NCBI GenBank assembly: GCA_022393335.1
Contig: JAJEKB010020949.1
Location: 758,967 to 822,966 of the forward strand
Reading direction: 5' to 3'
DNA length: 64,000 nt
DNA from: Macrotrachela quadricornifera
Taxonomy: Eukaryota; Rotifera; Eurotatoria; Philodinida; Philodinidae
In this document: piece after piece, positions 1-8,531 of the stretch
How the letters are laid out: each line of letters starts with the position of its first letter
Position numbering within the stretch: position 1 is the stretch's first letter
Notes under the pieces: model-generated
Told to the model about the DNA's origin: nothing
The model's database searches: none
Seen by the model: the letters and a program-made list of their open reading frames with translations, nothing else
Position numbers and translations under genes: made by a program

Positions 1-493
1 GAATTATAGTGTTACCCCCCTGGAATAATATTATTTTCAACCCTGTAGAAAAATAAAATCATATTTATTTAAATTTGATGAATTCGTCAACGTCCCTAAA
101 TCCCTACGTCGTTACATGAAAAAACGCTTGAGAAAATTTATTTGATTAAAAATTGTTTATCTATTTTTAGAATTTTTTAATCAATCAATATTTTCATGTC
201 TCTTTGTTTTTTTAATTCTGATCAATTATCGAATGTCTCAATATTCCTTGTGCAAAAAAGTCAAAGAATTTGTTAGGTGCAAAATAATCTAATATTTTTT
301 TTGTAAAATATTATTATTTATTAGAAATCTTAATGTTCCAACCTCGAAAAAATCCTTTAACATATTTATTTCATTAAAAAGAAAAAAAAAGAATTACACA
401 TGTAAGAGTGGATTTTCTTATGTTAATACGAATTTATATCAAATACAATTATATTGATTAAATTATTGATATAACTAATTTGCACAATATTAG
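1..493. other. no gene seen; AT-rich flank or intron
   Basis: The stretch is very AT-rich with frequent stops in all frames. It ends in a splice-acceptor-like TATTAG at 488-493 in front of an open exon, so at least its right part may be an intron of a gene that begins left of the window. Nothing else could be supported. Confidence 0.4.
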
Positions 494-696
494 CAACAAA
501 CCCAAGTATCATCGAAGATTTTCTTCAACATAAACTATCAATCATCTACCTCAATGAGTATTTATCGAATCCATCATTAATAAAACAAAGAAGAGAAATA
601 CTTGAACAAGGAAGAATTCCAAAGAATATTATAAATAGACTAGAACAAAATCATGTATCTTTACTCGACCATGTTCTATGTTTTCCACAAAGTTAA
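494..696 (+). CDS. probable 3'-terminal exon, unknown protein
   Basis: After an acceptor-like TATTAG, 66 codons stay open from 496 and end at TAA 694-696; the two bases 494-495 would complete a codon from the previous exon. The product is polar and helix-like, with segments such as SIIEDFLQHKLS and QRREILEQGRIP. It is not low-complexity and its codon use resembles the real genes of the window. I do not recognise a family. No upstream exon was found in bases 1-493, so the gene would be cut by the window edge or by decay. It could instead be a chance open frame; at this base composition 66 codons without a stop is not rare, so confidence is moderate. Confidence 0.4.
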
Positions 697-1437
697 AAGA
701 AACCTGTGTTCATCTACAATAACTAATTGTACAACAAATTGATCAAGCTGTCAGTCATTTTAATTATCTCTATTCTCCTTTTCTTTTTTTCCTTAGCTTT
801 TACTCTATTTGTTTCTTTCTTTTTTCTCTTTCTTTTTCTCAAGCCATTCTTGTGGCATCTTTAAAGTGTTTTTCTCTCGTTGCTCTATAACATCTCATAT
901 CTAACTTAGTTGACATAACATGTACACTTGATAAAAATGGTTTTCTTTACCGGCTGCAGGAGCGAAGCTCGCTCATAGCCTTAAAAAAATAAAGCTTTAA
1001 AATATATATTAAATTATTGATATTTCTAACATTCATATGAATTATTTTTATATAATAAATTAAAGATAGATAAAAGACAATGTATGTGAATATTTGTCAT
1101 CATATTGAGTTAAAGAAAAAAGATAAATTTCATTTTGGATGATGTGTTTTTTCCATTGTTTCCACTTTATAAAATTAATGAGACAATTAATTGGATGAAA
1201 ATTAACATTACTAAATAAAGGATTATTTTAATTACGTAACAAATGAATGGAAGATTTAATTTTGAGAGTTAGAAAAGAAATTGATCGAGTAAAAAAAACA
1301 AAAAGATTTTTATTAATATGAATTAATTATTTTTGATTATGAAAAAAGACAATGATAAAGTGTAACAAAATTATTTATAAAATGAGTTTTGTCGATTTAT
1401 TTCTGAAAATATTTCTTCTAAAAAGAGTCTTCCCTAT
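697..1437. other. no gene seen
   Basis: T-rich tracts lie at 780-850. A short hairpin word GAGCGA-AGC-TCGCTC at 961-975 stands out as GC-rich in AT-rich DNA and could be a remnant of a transposon end. No coding frame could be supported. Confidence 0.4.
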
Positions 1438-1439
1438 TT

Positions 1440-2306
1440 TCTGATCCTTCGCGCGACCTTATTTTTTTATATATTGGTTGAACCAAAAGAGTTGATATTT
1501 GTATTATGTATACTATTAGCCTATTTCTACTTTATACTAAAATTTGAGCTTTCTTATATTACCATTATCAGTTTAGATGCATCACAAAAAAAAACGCTAA
1601 CAAAAACTTAGAAAAAATCGAGATATTTTTATGCATGATTATAACATTGTATAGTAAAAGTTAGTATTTTTGGTATAAAATATCAACATTATTAAATAAT
1701 GAATTTTCTTTATTGGAGAAAAGCTTGTAAAATGGGTATAAAAAAAGTAATTTACTACCAACTTATTGAGTTAAAAATAGTATTATTTTATCGTTCTGTG
1801 TTATATTCGTACAATTTATTATTTATGAACGTTGCTGTCGAAGAAAATAGCAAATTGTTTATATATTTTTCATTTATCACGATCTGATAGGTACCAGAAC
1901 GCAAAAATATACTTAGATTAGAAAAATTTGTTCGTCATGAATAGATAATTAAACGAAGACAAGTCATTTTATTTACAATTATAGTACTTCTAAATGAAAA
2001 GTTAGATCACTTTTGTATTATTTATACTTTTGTAACTGCACTAAATAGAAGATTAAAATGGTGAATAAATACATTGTCATTGACATTATTTTTCTTTTTT
2101 AAAATTTTAATATGTAATGATTTTTTTAGATTTTTCAGTAGTTTTTTTATGTGATATATCTAAACTGGTAATGATAATATATAGAAAGTTCAAATTTTAG
2201 AATAAAGTAGAACTAGACTAATAGTATACATACTACAAATATCAATTAACTCTTTTGTTTTAACCAATCTATAAAAAAAAAAGGTTGTACAAGGAATCAC
2301 TGACAA
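1440..2306. mobile_element. foldback element with ~160-200 bp imperfect inverted arms
   Basis: The left arm (about 1443-1610) and the reverse complement of the right arm (about 2130-2303) share a long run of matching blocks, including ATTGGTT-AA-CAAAAGAGTT, GTATACTATTAG and AGTTTAGAT-ATCAC. The roughly 520-bp centre has only a 62-codon open frame (1699-1887), too short to call a gene. The layout is that of a non-autonomous terminal-inverted-repeat or foldback element, or of an old transposon with long terminal repeats whose transposase has been lost. The ends are degraded and I could not define a target-site duplication. Confidence 0.6.
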
Positions 2307-2323
2307 AGTCAGCCGCTTTGTCA
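2301..2323. repeat. perfect 8-bp stem hairpin
   Basis: TGACAAAG at 2301-2308 pairs exactly with CTTTGTCA at 2316-2323 around a 7-base loop. It abuts the right end of the foldback element. No gene sits directly beside it, so a terminator role is not supported. Confidence 0.6.
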
Positions 2324-2387
2324 ATAAATAATATCATATATAAGAGACTGAAATTTATCATTTGTTTCAATAAATTAAGTGAGTCTC

Positions 2388-3123
2388 TTAAGGCCCCCCT
2401 CCCCCTCAAAAAAAGTCAATTTTCGCAAAAATTTTCGAAATTGAGATAAATGCATGGGAAGATAGCCCGTCTTCCGATCTTTCAGAAATTATATGGTTTT
2501 TTATTCAAAACTCCTTGTTTGACGAAAAATTTTGATAGTTTTCATTAACCTCTCCTTGAAAACTATGCTTATTTTTCGGAAAACGAAAAATGTTTTTCGT
2601 TTTTTCTCGGTTTATGATTTTTTTGACCTTTTGTCCAAGATTTCTCGGTCCGGGCTTGGTCAATATATTTAAATTTTTTTTTGTTTGAAAGAGCGCGTCG
2701 AGATGCAGGACAATATAGAGTCCTTTTTTTAATTAAGTTTGTTTTTTATTATATATACAGCCATTTATGTAAAAAAATACCCATTTTTGGCGCGTTTTTT
2801 GAGCGATTGAACTTGTGATCCCCTTTCTCCGCTAAAAAAGTAAGAATTTAAAAAAAAGGACTCTATATTGCCCTGCATCTTGACATGCTCTTTCAAATAA
2901 AAAAAAATTTTAATATGTTGAATGACACTGGACCGAGAAATCTTGGACAGAAAATGAGCTATTTTTGACCCTTGTTTGGTTTATATCTCTGTTAATTGTC
3001 AGTGTATCGAGCTGAAAATTTTACCACAGCCTTCTCACTTCAGCCCCAACATATGCTCCAAATTTCAGCCCATTTGAACGTTCCTGGACTGAGATCGATT
3101 TTTGAGGGGGAGGGGGGCCTTAA
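2388..3123. mobile_element. TTAA-flanked palindromic element (piggyBac-like MITE)
   Basis: The 728-bp element at 2392-3119 starts with GGCCCCCCTCCCCCTC and ends with its reverse complement. TTAA lies directly outside both ends (2388-2391 and 3120-3123), the target-site duplication used by piggyBac transposases. Further in, a second pair of arms of about 110 bp (about 2625-2735 and 2850-2960) is also inverted; both include the word ACTCTATATTG or its complement and the word ATTTCTCGGTCC or its complement. No transposase frame exists, so the element would depend on an enzyme elsewhere. Because the terminal C-runs are extreme, a different TTAA-using family cannot be excluded. Confidence 0.65.
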
Positions 3124-3162
3124 CAATAAGTTAGTTAGGAGTAGATAGGGCTCTTATAAATT

Positions 3163-3317
3163 TTTTTCGTTTTTCATTCAATTGAGTAAATTTCTTTCAT
3201 ATTCAATTTGTTATTGATTATTAATTAAATGACTCTTTCTGTTACAAATGTAACAGTTATTTAATTGATAATCAATAACAAATTGAATGAAAGAAAATTA
3301 TTCAATTGAACGAAAAA
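3163..3317. repeat. long hairpin, ~60-bp arms
   Basis: The arm at 3163-3230 pairs with the arm at 3258-3317; shared blocks include CAATTTGTTATTGATTAT and CGTTTTTCATTCAATTGA with small gaps. The loop holds ACTCTTTCTGTTAC followed by ATGTAACAG, and a near-copy of that loop occurs inverted inside the next palindrome at about 3370-3393, linking the two structures as parts of one larger repeat. Confidence 0.7.
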
Positions 3318-3353
3318 CATCCAAAATTTAAGCATTTACATATCTTTTTTTTC

Positions 3354-3408
3354 GGAAATAAATATACTACTGTTACATTGGAACAGAAAGAGTAGTATAT
3401 TTATTTCC
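3354..3408. repeat. 55-bp palindrome with 18-bp arms
   Basis: GGAAATAAATATACTACT at 3354-3371 is the exact reverse complement of the last 18 bases ending at 3408. The centre contains CAGAAAGAG and TGTTACAT, the inverted partner of the loop of the neighbouring hairpin. It looks like the right end of the same compound repeat. Confidence 0.7.
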
Positions 3409-3479
3409 ACCCGAAAAATTTTCCCCAAGGGTGTGAGAGCGAGTACTGTCCGTTTGTTTTAACTACTTTTCTTTTAGCG

Positions 3480-3512
3480 TTGAATTAATGTATGTTTTCT
3501 ACATTAATTCAA
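3480..3512. repeat. perfect 13-bp inverted repeat
   Basis: TTGAATTAATGTA at 3480-3492 and its exact reverse complement at 3500-3512 enclose a 7-base loop. It abuts the small terminal-inverted-repeat element at 3514. Confidence 0.65.
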
Positions 3513-3513
3513 T

Positions 3514-3623
3514 CCAGAGAGACACTGCCCTTGTTGGACAATGACAACGGAAAGACCTTTTATGTACGTACATTGTCTTACCGCTGTTGGCTTCTGTGCT
3601 TCCAACAATCAGGGTCTCTCTGG
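3514..3623. mobile_element. 110-bp miniature inverted-repeat element
   Basis: The left end CCAGAGAGACACTGCCC and the reverse complement of the right end, CCAGAGAGACCCTGATT, match at 13 of 17 positions; both are followed within a few bases by TTGTTGGA. There is no coding capacity and no clear target-site duplication. It lies 130 bp downstream of the stop of the NHL gene, so it could sit in that gene's 3' untranslated region. Confidence 0.5.
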
Positions 3624-3754
3624 TTGCGCGCGCGCACGTGAATATAAATATATATCAATTCATTTATTTCTTTTCAATTAAAATTACACAGCAATCAAAA
3701 TATAATAATCAATAGCTGAAAATAAATAAAATTTATTGGTTTATCCCATTAATT

Positions 3755-4668
3755 TCATGGTATTTCAATGTTAAATCGTTGTACTCGTTTGTTACCATTA
3801 TCAACAACATAGAGATTACCTTGTCGATCAAATGACAATCCTATAGGCCAATTGAATTGATTTGCTTGTGCTCCTTCACCATTTCCACCAACAATAACAT
3901 TTCCTTGCTGTGCTCCATTAAGCCAACGTACAATTCGATGATTACCAAAATCAGCTACATAAACAGTACCTAATTGATCAACTACAACTCCTTCAGGATA
4001 AGACAATTGTGTTAAACTATTTCCTTTTCCTTGTCCACCAGCAACAACGATACCTTCTCTTGCACCTTCTATCCATTTCATCACACGATGATTATTCCAA
4101 TCAGACACAAATAGTGAATGTTCTTGATCGAAGAATATGTAGTAGGGGCAGTTGAGCTGATCAAGACGATTTCCTCGTCCATTTCCACCTGCTACTACTA
4201 TTCCTTGGGATTCACCCATTCGATATCTTCTTACTTCATGTTTCTCAGTATCAGTGACGTAGAGAAATCCATTGTCATCCATTGTCAAACCAACACAAGA
4301 GATATTTGAAATAATTATTTCTCCACTTGTTCCATTTTGATGAGGCCATCTAACTACTCTGCTATTCCAGCGATCACAAATAATAAGACTATCTCTCTCT
4401 TTATCTAAGATCACATCTGTTGGTCCGTTCAATTGATCAATACCATTTCCTTCTCCATGTCCACCTGCCACTATTTGTCCATTTGTTTCACCTGATTTCC
4501 ATGCCACAATACGGTGATTCCAATCATCAGCAACATAAATTGTTTGTTCATCGTCTACATATAAACTGTGAGGGTCAGAGAGTGTTGGGTTTTTTCCTCC
4601 TACTGTTTGACCATTCTGATCCCATTTGGCATTTGCAGGAATATCTTTCAAACTGCCACGAAGTGGTA
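3755..4668 (-). CDS. NHL-repeat beta-propeller protein, last exon
   Basis: The exon encodes about six NHL repeats, the blades of a beta-propeller used for protein or ligand binding. Each repeat has the pattern YVAD-NHR followed by IVAGG-GKGN; for example YVADDWNHRIVAW, FVSDWNNHRVMKW and YVADFGNHRIVRW. The frame runs upstream of its first possible start, and the segment PLRGSLKDIPANAKW directly follows a TTTTAG acceptor whose AG is at 4669-4670, so this is an internal-start exon with its first two bases completing a split codon. It ends at TGA 3755-3757. The N-terminal exon or exons, which would hold a start and perhaps a signal peptide or membrane anchor, were not found between 4.67 and 5.8 kb. 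Secreted NHL proteins of this kind are an expanded family in bdelloid rotifers; that is family knowledge, not shown here. Confidence 0.85.
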
Positions 4669-5779
4669 CTAAAAGAAAGAGAAAACATGATCATCATCAA
4701 AAGGAATCTTTCATTTCCTTTGAATTGTGAGATAACACAAACTTCTACAATATATTTTTTCACTCTGTTTGATGTGATAGAGAAGAATAGAGAGAATTCT
4801 CAGTTGCTGTAAAGAAAAGTTCTATTATAATATATTTTGCTGATGCTTATATCAATTATTTCTCAAATATAAAGAAAATATAAATTGGAGAGAAACGTTT
4901 TCTTGTTAGAAGTAGTCTAAAATCCTCAAAAGATATATATATATAGAACATTCTTAAATATCATGTATCAAAATAGTAATAGAAAAAATACAGAGATTTC
5001 TTGTTCTGTAGTAGTCTTTTCTCATATCCATTGTTTCATTGAAATCGAGATAAAAAATATTTATATCTCATCCACAAGATACTATATTTCTTGAAGTGTT
5101 GTATAATTTTGGACAGTGTTCTATCGAGCGGGTAGGTGCATTCACTCAAAAATATCGTCTCTCTTACTTTCATTCTCATTATTAATGATATTCGTTTTGT
5201 CTGTTCGGTGATCCTCGCTTCGGTATGTAATAGTTCGTCCCTTACTATTCGTCCGACACGATTCGCCCTAAACACTTTTTGTCCCATTCCATTGTGTGCT
5301 TTTAAACCTCGTCCGAATTTACTTTCTTCTTATATACTTTATCATATAATTTTTTGAAGATCAATTTCCATAGAAATTGAAAAAAATATTGTATGTGAAT
5401 GAATTTTTATCGTTACGTCTCATGAATCATTGTGGTTTTGAAAGACCAATTGAAAATAGATAAATGTCCTCTTTCTATTCTATACATAAATCTAAATTAT
5501 TTCTTTGTTATTTGTTCATTTGTACAATTACGTATTACTATTTTGAAAGAATTCGTATCTATAGTGAGACAATGAGTCAAATTCAAGCGTTGACAAGTTC
5601 TTGAGAGAATCCGATGTTATACTATACAGGTTATTTATACACTCAATATTGTATGACAAAGAAAAAACGTATATTCCGTTGTGAAGACTGAAATTGCAGA
5701 AGTAAGAAACCAATAATTATGTATAATCTTTGAATTTCCTTTCATATTTTTTACAGGTTGATGTCATATAAATATTCAG
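4669..5779. other. upstream region of the NHL gene; no exon identified
   Basis: A missing 5' exon of the NHL gene should lie here on the minus strand, or further right. A GC-richer patch at 5120-5330 carries overlapping open frames on both strands (83 codons minus, 73 codons plus) with words such as CGTCCGACACGATTCGCC, but neither product resembles a known domain. The rest is AT-rich and closed. Confidence 0.35.
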
Positions 5780-5926
5780 ATGGAAGTGTTTGTTAAAGAA
5801 CCATCGGAACATAATCATGCACCTGATCCAGATCGTGTTCATATTGTTCGATTAAAAAATGAAATTAAAACTCGAAGTTCATCATCAGATGAAACCACTA
5901 GCATCAGTGTTTCTAATGGAAATTAG
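5780..5926 (+). pseudogene. orphan FLYWCH zinc-finger exon fragment
   Basis: An acceptor-like ATATTCAG at 5772-5779 precedes 48 open codons ending at TAG 5924-5926. The product contains EHNHAPDPDRV followed by LKNEIKTRSSSSDETTS. This matches the end of FLYWCH-type zinc fingers (the final His-x-His pair) and the helical segment that follows, as found in FLYWCH genes and related MULE-type transposon proteins. The first part of the finger (F-L-Y-W-C) is absent immediately upstream and the frame stops early for the family. It is either a terminal exon of a gene whose other exons I cannot see, or a truncated copy. The recognition of the motif is fairly firm; its functional status is not. Confidence 0.55.
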
Positions 5927-5934
5927 AAACAGAG

Positions 5935-5981
5935 TGCCACTCGGTACTTTGAATTTATAATAAAAGTACCACACAGTGGCA
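5935..5981. repeat. hairpin just after the FLYWCH fragment
   Basis: GCCACTCGGTACTTT pairs imperfectly with AAAGTACCACACAGTGGC a dozen bases later. It may be a tiny transposon remnant inserted behind the exon, or a structured 3' end. Confidence 0.45.
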
Positions 5982-6379
5982 AAGGTGAGGAATATACCGA
6001 GAAAAAAAGTCGAAGTTATTAATAATCATGTGTTTTCATCATAAAGTAACTGTGTAGAAAAAAACAGTAGAAAAGAAAAAAAGCAGTGGCGGCGCGAAGA
6101 GGTATTTTGCAAAATGAGAGAAAATTCAAAAATTTTTCGCCGCCTTGGGCAGTGAGAAAATTTGTTTTTTCGGCGCGTTGATTATCTGTTTTTCTCAAAT
6201 TTTATCCATCATTTTATATTTTTTTAGTGATCACGCTATTGGCAACATTATTGGTTATTTATGGAGTATTTTTTACCTAAAATACAAGTAACGCTCGTCT
6301 AAAGACTCGCTCTTCTCTTTCTCGTAGAAATCGTGTTTCTAAACTACCGTCCAGCTATTCACTTATAAAACTAAAAAAA

Positions 6380-6710
6380 CCGAAGTAAGATGTAAATTCC
6401 TCGACCTCACCTGATTTTAACCAAATTTCATAAAAACAAATGTTTTTGGTTAAAAATTTGTCGTTTATTTAAGAACTTGAGCTTGAAAAATTTTTAGAAA
6501 ACTGACTTCAGTTTTGGATTCCTCGTTCTCAATTATCCTTCCGTCAACCCTTATAAAAAATTTTTATTTTGCAAAAACAGTGATCCTTTGTGTAAAAAAA
6601 TGGATCCGAAAAAAATTTCGAAAAACTAACATCAGATTCGGATTCCTCGACCCCGATTACCCTTCGGTTAAGTTTTATAGAAAATATTAATACAATGTTT
6701 TTTTGACCTT
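6380..6710. repeat. tandem repeat, three diverged ~123-bp units
   Basis: The anchor word ATTCCTCG recurs at 6396, 6518 and 6642 (spacing 122 and 124). Each copy is followed by a C-rich patch and then by a TTTATA- or TTCATA-type segment. The units have diverged substantially. The 62-codon frame on the minus strand here is a by-product of the repeat. Confidence 0.6.
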
Positions 6711-7887
6711 GTGCGGACATACAAGCAATCAATCAAGCAAACAATTTATGTTTCTAAGACTCTTCTCTACGAGAAAGAGAATTTTGACAAAGTGAAAATT
6801 AACGTAAATCGTTACTAAAAAATTTTATGCTTTAGAAGATAATATGACTGAACCTTACGCTAAATTCTCAAAAATTGAAGACACTTTTACATAAAGATGC
6901 CAAGATTTTCGTTTGTGCCTCACCAAAAATTTTTGAATAGGGCCTTCTATTGTTTCTCATCCTCTTTGATTGTCATTAATAGAGTGTTTAGGTAATCATA
7001 GAGATCTCGCACGTTATTCGACGAATTCTCGGAGCTTGAGACGAATAGAAATGATCTTAATCTCAGCTTTTCAACATTTTCCGCAAAAAAACTATGAAAG
7101 AAGATGTATTTACACAAAAATATGTGACAAGTTCAAAGTTTTGGACGATTGATTAATTTAAAGAGTCGTTTATTGGGCACGATACATCACTGCTTTCCAA
7201 AGGCCTTTCAGTAGAGGGTTCTTTAGAAATGGGAAAAAATTCTATTTCGAAATGTAATTGAATTCTTCCGAAGCATTAAATCAAAAAGACTTATAAAATT
7301 GAAGCTGTTCTACACAGATGCATAGCTTATCAAGAATAGATCAATCTACATGTGTTAATGTACACTAATTAGATATTCTCGTTCCCTAACAATAAACTTC
7401 TCAACTAAACATTAATTGGGTATTTTGATTCAATAAAATGTCGCTTTAAAGTTTTCTAACAGTAAGGTTATAATTCTAATTTTTCGTATTTACTGATTTA
7501 TTATCGAAATTTTGGTTGAGTCATGGAAGAAAATTTTCTTTTTTGTTGCAAAAGGAAGAGAATTCAAGTTATTTTTCTCAAAAAACTGAGAAAGTGAGGA
7601 TCAATGCATCCCAGTTCAAGGAAACTTGCAGTTTGCATCTCTAGAAAATCAGATAAAGCTGTTGTCAGCAACATATGTGAGTCATAGGAAGGAAATGAAA
7701 AGGAATAGGAAAGGAAAGAAAACATATGTGCTTGAATGGACTAGAAGGACCATCTAATCCTCCGTGTAGCGTTGTGATGTATAATCACAGACGCTAACAG
7801 CTGTAACCCTAATTTCCAACAGCAGAAGAAAGGTGTTCGTTTCATCCTATTTGATCGCAGAGCCTCAGAACTCTCAATTCAAGTTCA

Positions 7888-8270
7888 TTTTCTCACAAGA
7901 TCGGAGAAAATCTAAGACCACTGTTTCCTAAAATCATGAAAATTATAGGAAATATAAGGTCATTTTTCAAAGCTGAAGAAAACTTGTGGTTATCTTTTCC
8001 AAAATGGAAAATAATTTGAGACTATGTTTTGCCAAAGCTCGAAGAAATCTGATTCCGCCTTCTCATAAAATTAAAGAAACTCTGAAATTATTTTCGCTCA
8101 AATTGGAGACGATTTCAAATCATTTCTCTCAAAATTCGAAGGAAATTGAGATATCCTTCTCATCAAACTGGCAAAATCCTAGAGTCATTTTCTTGAAAAA
8201 TGAGAGAAAATTTCAGATGATCTCTCTCAAAATGGGAGAAAATTTCAGGGAAATTTTTCCAAAGCAGAAG
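7888..8270. repeat. degenerate minisatellite, ~32-33 bp period
   Basis: About a dozen units follow the pattern TTTCTCTCAAAATGGGAG plus AAAATTTCAGATGA, with the last units most alike. Because the period hovers around 33 it keeps one frame open for 113 codons (7986-8327); the product is a repeat artefact with a varying 11-residue motif, not a recognisable protein. Confidence 0.65.
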
Positions 8271-8312
8271 GGAGTACTTACCATACCCCCACCCCCGGTA
8301 GCGCCGCCACTG

Positions 8313-8529
8313 AGATCAACAAAGTAGATGATCCAAACGATTAAAAAAGAAATAAATGTAGAAAGAAGAAAATGAATTGAATAATTATCTCAGTAAAGAA
8401 CAATATTCTAACTATGGAAAAACTACCACCATCTTTATAATTAGTTGAACACAATAAATTTATAGCGAAAAAGAACTATTTAGCTTCATTTAAAAGTAAA
8501 AATAACCGAAAAGAAGGAAGAAAGTGATT
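8313..8529. other. spacer between two transposons
   Basis: AT-rich DNA with no supported feature. Confidence 0.3.
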
Positions 8530-8531
8530 TA

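Larger units (their letters stand above)
6084..8312. mobile_element. CAGTGGCGGCGC-ended element carrying two minisatellites
   Basis: The left end CAGTGGCGGCGC at 6084-6095 has its exact reverse complement at 8301-8312. CAGTGGCGG is a common start of hAT-superfamily ends, but the 8-bp flanks do not match, so no hAT-type duplication is visible. The interior has no transposase. It carries three copies of a ~123-bp unit near the left and a run of ~32-bp units near the right. The word CAAAATG-GAGAAAATT occurs next to the left end as well as in the right array, suggesting one ancestral repeat. The pair of ends could also belong to two separate insertions. Confidence 0.5.

Noticed and set aside
2301..2323. 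Hairpin as an intrinsic transcription terminator
   Set aside because: The window is eukaryotic and no gene ends there; it is better read as transposon-associated.
4420..4812. 130-codon plus-strand open frame over the NHL gene
   Set aside because: It is the antisense shadow of the NHL repeats; the minus-strand frame has clear domain motifs.
7986..8327. 113-codon open frame
   Set aside because: It is generated by the ~33-bp minisatellite, which keeps one frame open without coding.
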